From NCBI GenBank assembly GCA_003151895.1, contig PLYX01000069.1, positions 1-19,414 of the forward strand: a stretch of 19,414 nucleotides of DNA, written 5' to 3'. A program made the position numbers and the translations under genes. Under the pieces are notes generated by a model, which was not told where the DNA came from, ran no database searches, and saw nothing but the letters and a program-made list of their open reading frames with translations. Source of the DNA: Solirubrobacterales bacterium. GTDB lineage: Bacteria; Actinomycetota; Thermoleophilia; Solirubrobacterales; Solirubrobacteraceae. This document shows positions 13,208 through 19,414 of the stretch, piece after piece; within the stretch, counting starts at the first letter, position 1, and each line of letters starts with the position of its first letter.

Positions 13208-13606
13208 TCAGCGCACGACCCTGAGCGTCGCGTGCATTCCCAGCTTGGCGTGTTCGGGCAGCGAGCACCACAGGTGGTAGAGGCCGGGCTTGAGGTTCAC
13301 CACCCCATCCCAGCGCCTTCCTGGCGTCAATTCCGGCACGGCGATTTCCTGCTTGGCGTCGAGGTGACGCAGGCGCAGGTCGTGCGGATCCATACCTCCG
13401 TCGATTGCCTGGAGATCGACGGGTCCCTCTTTCACGACACCGCGGGAGAGGATCAGCCGGTACTCGACCTGTGTGACCTGCAGGTGCGAACTGGTGGTCG
13501 CGCCAGCACGAAGCTCTGAGCTCGACCGGGCTCGGGCGCCACCCGAGAGTGCAAGTGTGCCGACGGCCACAAGCGCGCCGAGCGGGAGCGTGCCTGCGAG
13601 TCTCAC
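13208..13606 (-). CDS. Secreted cupredoxin (type 1 copper protein)
   Basis: This 132-aa protein starts at a GTG that overlaps the DUF1501 stop by four bases (GTGA). An N-terminal hydrophobic segment (LPLGALVAVGTLALSGG) serves as signal peptide or anchor. The mature part is a cupredoxin beta-sandwich with all four type 1 copper ligands: H75 (DPHDLRL), C114, H119 and M124 in LWCSLPEHAKLGM, the canonical C-x4-H-x4-M spacing. Such proteins carry single electrons outside the membrane. It is the last gene of the DUF1800-DUF1501 operon, so it may serve as electron carrier or copper donor to those proteins; that link is inference from coupling. Confidence 0.82.
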   Translation of the reverse strand: MRLAGTLPLGALVAVGTLALSGGARARSSSELRAGATTSSHLQVTQVEYRLILSRGVVKEGPVDLQAIDGGMDPHDLRLRHLDAKQEIAVPELTPGRRWDGVVNLKPGLYHLWCSLPEHAKLGMHATLRVVR

Positions 13607-15015
13607 CTGACGACCTGCACGCGTCCAAGCTTGGACGCACCGGGAATGATCGGCGCGGCTTCGTGTCCGAGCCACTGCTCAAGCAGCGACGAGTAGAGGC
13701 TGCGGAAATCGGATGTAGCCCGGACGTTGCCCAGTGCGTCGAGTCCGCTCGCAAGGCCCGGCCATTCGCCGATCATCGTTCCGGCTGCGCGCGTGCCCAT
13801 CACGAACCCGCAGCCGGCCGCGCCGTGGTCGGTGCCGGCGGACGCGTTCTCCTGCGGACGGCGCCCGAACTCCGACCACACCAAAGTGAGCACACGGTCG
13901 GCCAGCCCGCGCGATTCCAGGTCTCGCTGGAAGGCATACAGGGTCTGCGCGGCCTCCCCGAGCCCCGAACCCAGCGCCGCCACCTGGTTGTCATGCGTGT
14001 CGAATACCGAGTCGGTCGAGACGGTCACGCAGTGCAGCGGCAGGCCTGCCGCCAGCAGTTGCGCGACGCCCGCCAGGCGCGTCGGGAAGCCGTCGGCGGA
14101 GCTCGGATAGCCCGCTGGCAGCGCCGGCGTCGTGGAGCCCGACGTGGGCTGGAAGGGCATCAACTGGCGGCGCAGGGTGTTCGACATCAGCGCGGCCTGA
14201 CCGGACTGTGCCATCGCGGGGTCGCCGGAGCGTATTCCCACCCTGCCGAGGGCGTCGAAGTAGTCGTACATGATCGACTGCGGCGCTCCCCATACGCCCT
14301 TGGCGTAGAAGGAGTAGGAGGACGGTGTGTCGATCGCCGCCACCGGCATGCGCGCGGTCGCGAGCGACGGTTGCAGCGCCTCGTCGAGACACAGGCCCTG
14401 CAGCGGGTTGTCGGGGCTTCCGGTGAGATCGAGGTAGCGGCCCATCCAACCGGTGAGCAGATCGGCCTGGGTGGCGCCCACCTCCCAGAAGTGGCGGCTG
14501 GTGAAGTGCGACTGGTCGGGGTCGGCGTAGCCGACGGCGGGCAGCACGCTCATCTTCCCCTCGCCGTGCAGCTGGGCGAGCGGAGCGGCCTGGGGGTGCC
14601 AGTGAAGGCGCGGATCCTCCGTGAACGCTGGCCCAGCGTCTTCGGGCAATGCGAGCACCGGCCTGTACTTCGTGTACAGCGGATCGCCGGCGGGGTATAG
14701 GACCGACATCGAGTCGATGCCTCCCTGCAGATACACGCTGACGAGCACCGGCTGGTTGGGGACTTCGGCGGCCCGCGCGATTCCCTCCTCGAAGGCGCAG
14801 GGGTTGAGCACCCGTCCAACGCCGTAGACCGACAGGGCGAGGCCCGCCGATGCCAGCAGGAAGCCGCGCCGAGAGAGACCCGTGCCGGCCGGTGTCGGCA
14901 TGCCGGGCTCAATCGAGGGAAGGCCGCGTCCCGCCTGTACCGCCCCGCGTCGTAGCAGCTCAGCCCGGGTGAAGTCCTGGCAGGCACACGGACGATGTGG
15001 GAGCCCAGCGCTCAT
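13603..15015 (-). CDS. DUF1501 family protein with Tat signal
   Basis: This 470-aa protein carries a twin-arginine signal (LSRRGFLLASAGLALSVYG, R49-R50), so it is exported folded, usually a sign of a metal cofactor. The body has DUF1501 marks: VLVSVYLQGGIDSMSVLYP near the N-terminus, HWEVGATQ-type HFWEVG after SRH, FDTHDNQ, then VLTLVWSEFGRRPQENASAG and TDHGAAGCGFVMG. DUF1501 has an alkaline phosphatase/sulfatase-like fold with probable metal-binding His/Asp residues (the THDNQ and TDHG segments), but its reaction is unknown. The ATG at 15015 comes 1 nt after the DUF1800 stop. Its stop overlaps the cupredoxin start. Confidence 0.88.
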   Translation of the reverse strand: MSAGLPHRPCACQDFTRAELLRRGAVQAGRGLPSIEPGMPTPAGTGLSRRGFLLASAGLALSVYGVGRVLNPCAFEEGIARAAEVPNQPVLVSVYLQGGIDSMSVLYPAGDPLYTKYRPVLALPEDAGPAFTEDPRLHWHPQAAPLAQLHGEGKMSVLPAVGYADPDQSHFTSRHFWEVGATQADLLTGWMGRYLDLTGSPDNPLQGLCLDEALQPSLATARMPVAAIDTPSSYSFYAKGVWGAPQSIMYDYFDALGRVGIRSGDPAMAQSGQAALMSNTLRRQLMPFQPTSGSTTPALPAGYPSSADGFPTRLAGVAQLLAAGLPLHCVTVSTDSVFDTHDNQVAALGSGLGEAAQTLYAFQRDLESRGLADRVLTLVWSEFGRRPQENASAGTDHGAAGCGFVMGTRAAGTMIGEWPGLASGLDALGNVRATSDFRSLYSSLLEQWLGHEAAPIIPGASKLGRVQVVR

Positions 15016-15016
15016 C

Positions 15017-16420
15017 TCAGCATGTCTGGTAGTCGGGGGTGGCGACGACCAGCGCGCGCAGCGCATTCAGCGTGAGCGCCGGGAACTGTTCGCGCTCCCA
15101 GGTCGCTGTGGCGGCGTCCACGGCGGCGGACTTCGCGTAGGACAGGAGCGCCCCATGAGTAGCTCGACTCATGGTGGGCTCGCCCCAGAAGGCAAGTGCC
15201 TGCTTGGTCAGGGTGTGCGGGTCGAGCGAGGCGATTCTCTTGGCCGCGTTGGGCTTCAGGGCGCGCTTTTCGTCGATCATCTGCGCGGCGAGATTGAAGC
15301 GCGCAAGCCACGTCCCCGTATTCAGCCATCGGCCGGCTTCCCAGCCCCCGACATTGGGCGGGTAGAACGGCATCTGGCCGGTGAGGTTCGACTCCCACGC
15401 CCACGCGTCGGTGTCGATGTAGCGGCCCATGCCGCGCAGCATTCCCGCGATCTGCACGATCGGCGGCTTGACCATGCGCGGGCCTGCCTGCACGAGTGGA
15501 TGCATCAGCATCGCCTCCACCACCGGCCGGATCTGCTTCCCCGAGGAGACGTAAAGCGCTTCGGCTGCTCGCCTATCCCTGGCCGACAGCGGCTCCGGGC
15601 AGAAGTAGGACCACAGCCTTGTGACGAAGTGCCTGGGGTGATCGGGATGGTCGAGCACGAGTCGCAGGCTGTCCCTCCAGCCGAAGCGGCCCCGACGGCC
15701 GTAGATGACCTTCACACCGTTGTCGTGCAGCTTCGGATCGAAGTGGAAGTCCTGCTGCTGTCCGGTCGCCTGATTCCAGGTGTAGGTCCAGCCTGTCAGG
15801 GCGCGAGCGTGCTCACGCACGTCGAGCTCTGTGTAACCGTTGCCGGCGCCAAGCGCGAAGAGCTCCTGCATCTCGCGTGCGTAGTTCTCGTTGGGAGCTT
15901 CCTTCGTGCTCCCCGCGCCGGAAAGCCACAACAGCATCGCCGGGTCGACCGTCATGGCGGTGAGCATGCGCGGGAAGCTCGCCAGGCACAGCGTGCGCTG
16001 CGTCTGGTTCTGCTCGATCATCAGCCGCTGAGAGTTGACCAGCTCGTTGCTGGTCGCAAACCAGTCGTGCCAGATCAGCGTCATGCGCTCGATCAGCGGC
16101 GCGCGGGTGCGGACCATACGGTCGAGCCACCAGAGGACGTCGTTGCCCCACACGTCATACGGGGCGATCGCCTCGCCGTTCTGCAGCCTCGGGGCGGGGC
16201 CCGCGAGGAAGTGTTGCGAAGGCCTGGTCAGGGAGAGGACCGCGGCCCGCAGCCCGTGTTTAACGAGCGCCGCGGCTTGGCCTGGCTTCGGGCCAAAGCC
16301 GGCACGCCACAGCAGCCTCTCGGCCTGCTCGGCTCTAAACGCGCCGGAGTAGACTGGCAGGAAGCCGTGAGCGGAGCTTGAGCGGCGTCGGGCCGATCCG
16401 CGCGCGCGAGTGAGCGACAT
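15017..16420 (-). CDS. DUF1800 family protein
   Basis: This 467-aa protein has standard length and landmarks: RLLWRAGFGPKPGQ at the N-terminus, WWLDRMVRTRAPLIERMTLI followed by WHDWFATS, the NENYAREMQELFALG segment, and ARALTGWTY, HDNGVKVIYG and MPFYPPNVGGWEAG in order. DUF1800 genes are nearly always followed by DUF1501, as here, with a 1-nt gap. Their function is unknown; surface or secreted roles are suspected. No clear signal peptide is visible in this copy. The ATG at 16420 is abutted by GGGGAG. It is the first gene of a three-gene leftward operon, divergent from the flavin monooxygenase gene. Confidence 0.87.
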   Translation of the reverse strand: MSLTRARGSARRRSSSAHGFLPVYSGAFRAEQAERLLWRAGFGPKPGQAAALVKHGLRAAVLSLTRPSQHFLAGPAPRLQNGEAIAPYDVWGNDVLWWLDRMVRTRAPLIERMTLIWHDWFATSNELVNSQRLMIEQNQTQRTLCLASFPRMLTAMTVDPAMLLWLSGAGSTKEAPNENYAREMQELFALGAGNGYTELDVREHARALTGWTYTWNQATGQQQDFHFDPKLHDNGVKVIYGRRGRFGWRDSLRLVLDHPDHPRHFVTRLWSYFCPEPLSARDRRAAEALYVSSGKQIRPVVEAMLMHPLVQAGPRMVKPPIVQIAGMLRGMGRYIDTDAWAWESNLTGQMPFYPPNVGGWEAGRWLNTGTWLARFNLAAQMIDEKRALKPNAAKRIASLDPHTLTKQALAFWGEPTMSRATHGALLSYAKSAAVDAATATWEREQFPALTLNALRALVVATPDYQTC

Positions 16421-16633
16421 CTCCCCGGTAATCGACAGGGCAGCGGGTCTCCTTGATCGAAAATACGTCTACCGTCGATGCTCCAGCGTAGGCGGGGGAT
16501 ATCACGGAGCTCGAGCCGCCACGCCGGCGGTAACCACGGATATACGAGTGGGGTACGCCTTCGCGCGGCGTGAAGGTTCCGGCTCAGGCTAAGCTCGGAT
16601 GTCTCGCCCACCCTTGACCCTGGATGGCCATAG
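16421..16633. promoter_or_regulatory. Divergent intergenic region (DUF1800 operon / monooxygenase)
   Basis: These 213 bp separate two divergent starts and must hold both promoters. I see no consensus -35/-10 pair with correct spacing on either strand. An AT-richer patch at 16455-16475 (GATCGAAAATACGTCTACC) is the best promoter candidate. No regulator gene sits between them, unlike the ethA/ethR arrangement in mycobacteria. Confidence 0.3.
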
Positions 16634-18127
16634 ATGTCGCTCGAACATGTTGATGTGCTGATCGTCGGGGCCGGTCTCTCCGGGATCGGCGCCGGCTGCC
16701 ACCTGCAGGCCGACTGCCCGGGGAAGACCTACGCGGTCCTTGAGGCTCGCGACTGCATCGGCGGGACATGGGACCTCTTCAGGTATCCCGGCGTCCGCTC
16801 AGACTCGGACATGTACACGCTCGGATACTCCTTCCGCCCGTGGACGCAGGCCAGGTCGATTGCCGACGGGTCCTCGATCCTCAACTACGTCCGCCAAACG
16901 GCGGCCGACCATGGCGTCGATGGGAAGATCCGCTTCAACCATCGTGTGGTGCGCGCCGAATGGTCGACGGCGGATGCGCGATGGACGGTGGATGCCTTCC
17001 GCGCCGACACGCAGGAGACCGTGCGCCTCAGCTGCAGCTTCCTGTTCATGTGCAGCGGCTACTACCGCTACGACGAGGGCTACACCCCGGACTTCCAAGG
17101 CACCGAGCGCTTCGTCGGGCGCATCGTCCACCCGCAACACTGGAGCGAGGACATCGACTACGCCGGCAAGCGCGTGGTGGTGATAGGCAGCGGCGCTACC
17201 GCGGTGACGCTCGTCCCCTCTATGGCGCGGAGCGCCGCGCACGTCACGATGTTGCAGCGTTCGCCCAGCTACATCGTCTCGTTGCCCGCGGAAGACCCGA
17301 TCGCCGGGATGCTGCGCCGCTTTCTGCCGGCCAAGGTCTCCTATCCGATCATACGCTGGAAGAACGTGCTGCTCACCATGCTGAGCTTCCAGCTCAGTCG
17401 CCATAGGCCGCGGATGATGAAGGCGCTGGTGCGGCGGGGAATCGAGAGGCAGCTCCCGGCCGGCTACGACATAGACACGCATTTCAACCCCAGCTATGAC
17501 CCGTGGGATCAGCGTCTGTGCCTGGTCCCCAACGGCGATCTCTTCGACGTGATCGGCGACGGTCGCGCTTCGGTGGTCACCGATCACATCGACACGTTCA
17601 CCGAGAAGGGACTGCGACTCGTCTCCGGCGCCGAGCTCGAGGCCGATGTGGTCGTGACTGCCACAGGCCTCAACCTGTTGGCGCTCGGGGGCATGCAGAT
17701 CGCTGTCGACGGTCGAGACATCGCGCTCTCTGAGACCATGAGCTACAAGGGCATGATGCTCAGCGGCGTGCCCAACATGGCGTTCGCGGTGGGCTACACG
17801 AACGCCTCGTGGACGCTCAAGTGCGATCTGACCTGCGAGTACGTCTGTCGCCTGCTCAACCGCATGGACGAGCATGGGTACAGGCAATGCATGCCTCAGA
17901 ACCGCGACCCCGCGGTGCTCGAGCGGCCGTTCATCGACTTCTCCTCCGGCTATGTGCTGCGATCGATCGACCAGTTCCCAAAGCAAGGGTCAAAGGCGCC
18001 GTGGCGACTGCACCAGAACTATCCGCTCGACATCCTCAACCTGAGGTTCGGCTCGATCGAAGACGGCGCGATGGAGTTCTCAGGCGCCGGATCGCCGGTT
18101 GACGCCGTGGAGCCGGTCGCCGCCTGA
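16634..18127 (+). CDS. Flavin-containing Baeyer-Villiger-type monooxygenase (EthA-like)
   Basis: This 497-aa protein carries FAD-binding G12-A-G14-L-S-G17, the flavin-side segment GGTWDLFRYPGVRSDSDMYT, the Baeyer-Villiger fingerprint F160-V-G-R-I-V-H-P-Q-H-W170 (FxGxxxHxxxW), and the NADPH-binding G185-S-G187-A-T-A190. Class B flavin monooxygenases insert oxygen next to ketones or oxidise sulphur and nitrogen compounds using NADPH and O2. The YPGVRSDSDMYTLG block and the length (about 490) place it with the EthA/MymA group. The substrate cannot be told. The gene looks complete and stands alone, reading away from the DUF1800 operon; no strong ribosome site is seen before the ATG. Confidence 0.9.
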   Translation: MSLEHVDVLIVGAGLSGIGAGCHLQADCPGKTYAVLEARDCIGGTWDLFRYPGVRSDSDMYTLGYSFRPWTQARSIADGSSILNYVRQTAADHGVDGKIRFNHRVVRAEWSTADARWTVDAFRADTQETVRLSCSFLFMCSGYYRYDEGYTPDFQGTERFVGRIVHPQHWSEDIDYAGKRVVVIGSGATAVTLVPSMARSAAHVTMLQRSPSYIVSLPAEDPIAGMLRRFLPAKVSYPIIRWKNVLLTMLSFQLSRHRPRMMKALVRRGIERQLPAGYDIDTHFNPSYDPWDQRLCLVPNGDLFDVIGDGRASVVTDHIDTFTEKGLRLVSGAELEADVVVTATGLNLLALGGMQIAVDGRDIALSETMSYKGMMLSGVPNMAFAVGYTNASWTLKCDLTCEYVCRLLNRMDEHGYRQCMPQNRDPAVLERPFIDFSSGYVLRSIDQFPKQGSKAPWRLHQNYPLDILNLRFGSIEDGAMEFSGAGSPVDAVEPVAA

Positions 18128-18161
18128 GCTCGCGTCCGCCGGGCGCGCCGGTGTCGCGCGC

Positions 18162-18545
18162 TCAGTCGCTCCACCAGTCGGGAACGATCTCGCCGTCACC
18201 GCCGAAGTGCTGGCCGAACACAAGGATCTCAAGGCCCTCGTCTCCCGCCTCGAAGGCGCGCATAGTCTCTGGTGACACTCGGATGGCGTCGAGCTTGCCG
18301 ATCTCCACGATCTCGTCGTTCAACTTCACGCGTCCGCCTCCTGCCAGCACCACGTAGACCTCCTCGGCCTGCTCATGGTGATGCCCGAACTGCTGGCGCT
18401 TGCCTGCGCGCAAACGCTGATGGCTCAAGCCGGTCTGGACAGCCGCCAGATCTCCTCGCGCAAAGCGCGCTTCGCCCTGCTCGCTAAGACCGTGTCGCTT
18501 CGCCATGTCCTCGACTGACTCGAGGTTCTTGATCGTGTATCCCAT
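18162..18545 (-). CDS. Cupin-domain protein
   Basis: This 127-aa single-domain cupin has motif 1 in FGHHHEQAEEVYVVLAGGGRV, with H55-H57 and E61/E62 as likely metal ligands, followed by strands through IGKLDAIRVSPETMRAFEAG and LEILVFGQ (motif 2). Motif 2 has no usual His in the expected place, so metal binding may be incomplete. Family members range from isomerases to sensors; the role is unknown. The ATG at 18545 is preceded by AAGGGAG at good spacing. It converges with the monooxygenase and diverges from the VOC gene with only 38 bp between starts. Confidence 0.85.
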   Translation of the reverse strand: MGYTIKNLESVEDMAKRHGLSEQGEARFARGDLAAVQTGLSHQRLRAGKRQQFGHHHEQAEEVYVVLAGGGRVKLNDEIVEIGKLDAIRVSPETMRAFEAGDEGLEILVFGQHFGGDGEIVPDWWSD

Positions 18546-18583
18546 CGCGCTGACTCCCTTCTGTCGTGTGCGACGATTGAAGC

Positions 18584-19015
18584 ATGGACCAGCGCGTCAG
18601 TCTGATTACGCTCGGAGCAGGCGATCTCGCCCGCTCGCGAGCCTTCTACGAGAAGCTTGGCTGGCAGACCGGCGCTGAGCCTGACGCCGATGTCGTGTTC
18701 TTCCAGACGGGCGGCCTGATCGTGGCATTGTGGGACCGCCGCATGCTGGCCCAGGACAGCGGAGTCGATGATCATGATGATGGCGGCGGGTGGGGTGGGG
18801 TGACGCTTGCCTACAACGTTCGCTCGCCGGAGTCGGTGGACGCCGTGCTGGTTGAGGCAGCCGCGGCCGGTGCGACGATTGCGCGTCCTGGCGCCGAGAC
18901 GTTCTGGGGTGGCTACTCGGGCGTGTTCGTCGACCCCGACGGTCACCCATGGGAGGTCGCCCACAATCCGCATTGGACGCTGCACGACGACGGGTCTGTG
19001 GCGCTCGCGCCCTGA
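18584..19015 (+). CDS. Glyoxalase/VOC superfamily protein
   Basis: This 143-aa protein has the paired beta-alpha-beta-beta-beta modules of the vicinal-oxygen-chelate fold: VSLITLGAGDLARSRAFYEK with LGW at the start, then VTLAYNVRSPESVDAVLVEA in the second module and the closing GVFVDPDGHPWEVAHNP. The E of PWEV is the usual metal ligand, but the His normally found in the first strand is replaced (SLITLG), so classical glyoxalase chemistry is unlikely. This subtype is often called bleomycin-resistance/dioxygenase-like without a proven role. Its start lies 38 bp from the divergent cupin gene, so the two probably share a control region. Confidence 0.87.
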   Translation: MDQRVSLITLGAGDLARSRAFYEKLGWQTGAEPDADVVFFQTGGLIVALWDRRMLAQDSGVDDHDDGGGWGGVTLAYNVRSPESVDAVLVEAAAAGATIARPGAETFWGGYSGVFVDPDGHPWEVAHNPHWTLHDDGSVALAP

Positions 19016-19302
19016 CGCTCGGTTGCCATACTGGTGGTCGCAGGGGACCGTCGAGCGGTGGATCGGCTTTGGCGAGGGGGGCGGACATTCCCGGCGCGGC
19101 GCTCATCACCGGCGCCCTGATGCCGGGCGTCTACACGATCGGGCGAGCCGGCATACTCCGAAGTCGCATAAGGGATCTCGATTGCTATAGTGGAGCGATC
19201 CAACCGGGGTGACTCACCCCGATCCACGCAGTGTCAGCGCTCGTAGCCTTTGCTCATAGCAATTTCCGCGTTCGCAGCACGCGAAAACACGGAGGCAGCA
19301 CA
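19016..19302 (+). promoter_or_regulatory. Promoter and structured leader of the cold-shock gene
   Basis: There is no gene in these 287 bp. TGCTATAGT at 19183-19191 is an extended -10 element, predicting a leader of about 105 nt. CGGGGTGA (19205-19212) and TCACCCCG (19214-19221) make a perfect 8-bp palindrome around one base near the predicted RNA 5' end. TTCGC (19271-19275) and GCGAA (19281-19285) can form a small hairpin a few bases before the ribosome site GGAGG (19291-19295). Long structured leaders are common in csp genes. Upstream (19085-19135) GC-rich partial repeats may terminate the VOC transcript. Confidence 0.5.
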
Positions 19303-19414
19303 ATGGCTACAGGAACCGTCAAGTGGTTCAGCGACGACAAGGGCTTCGGGTTCATCACGCCCGCCGACCAGTCCAAGGACCTGTTCGTCCACCACTCGGG
19401 AATCGCCGGAGCCG
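19303..19414 (+). CDS. Cold-shock protein (CspA family), cut by window end
   Basis: The first 37 residues are visible. They contain the nucleic-acid-binding motifs of the cold-shock domain: GTVKWF, RNP1 as KGFGFI and RNP2 as LFVHHS. The family is about 65-70 aa, so roughly half is present. CspA-type proteins are single-stranded RNA/DNA chaperones with a five-strand barrel. The ATG has a strong GGAGG 7 nt upstream. A leader of about 105 nt with two hairpins precedes it. The start is not in doubt. Confidence 0.95.
   Translation, partial: MATGTVKWFSDDKGFGFITPADQSKDLFVHHSGIAGA

Noticed and set aside
14882..16381. 499-codon plus-strand frame opposite DUF1501/DUF1800
   Set aside because: It is a shadow frame produced by high GC3 in the opposite genes; His/Arg/Gly-rich without domain features.
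16799..17986. 395-codon minus-strand frame opposite the flavin monooxygenase
   Set aside because: Shadow of the monooxygenase, whose motifs are unambiguous on the plus strand.

Overview
The window is a stretch of a GC-rich actinobacterial chromosome. Codon third positions are strongly G/C, GTG starts are common, several genes look leaderless, and the protein repertoire (DUF1800/DUF1501 pair, EthA-like monooxygenase, spherulin-4 family protein, SEC-C protein) fits Thermoleophilia/Solirubrobacterales best. That taxonomic guess is inference from protein flavour only.

Region 1 (1-6584) looks like a decayed integrated element. The window opens inside the 3' end of a tRNA, probably tRNA-Pro. Fifteen bases of that tRNA end (10-24) recur exactly at 6570-6584, as expected for attL/attR-type repeats. 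Between them are a 781-aa 2OG-Fe(II) oxygenase whose last 12 codons and stop come from an IS3-family orfA fragment, an AAA ATPase that has lost its N-terminal half, a convergent pair of unknown protein and SEC-C protein, and an AbiE type IV toxin-antitoxin operon with an intact antitoxin and a C-terminally truncated toxin. No integrase is visible. The right-hand att copy sits inside dyads and six same-direction TAGGGG-type repeats.

Region 2 (about 6585-13200) is a patchwork of small genes and gene fossils: a 2-TM protein; a winged-helix-like protein with a near-consensus leaderless promoter and operator-like dyad, followed by a frameshifted GNAT acetyltransferase; a secreted spherulin-4 (GH135-like) protein followed by a truncated GH114-type protein; an MNT/HepT fossil; an intact MazE/MazF-type pair; a second HepT fossil; a small acidic protein; an Xre/MbcA-like antitoxin scrap; an ABM-like barrel protein; and an SRPBCC scrap. 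At least five toxin-antitoxin-related loci lie within about 7 kb, most of them broken.

Region 3 (13208-19414) is ordinary intact chromosome. A tight operon of DUF1800, DUF1501 (Tat signal) and a blue-copper cupredoxin is read leftward. Divergent from it is a Baeyer-Villiger-type flavin monooxygenase, followed by a divergent cupin/VOC pair and the start of a cold-shock protein gene with a structured leader of about 105 nt, cut by the window end.

The most unusual observations are the att repeat with its repeat-rich right copy, the MazEF pair lying between two HepT fossils, the winged-helix/GNAT unit, and the translationally coupled DUF1800-DUF1501-cupredoxin operon.
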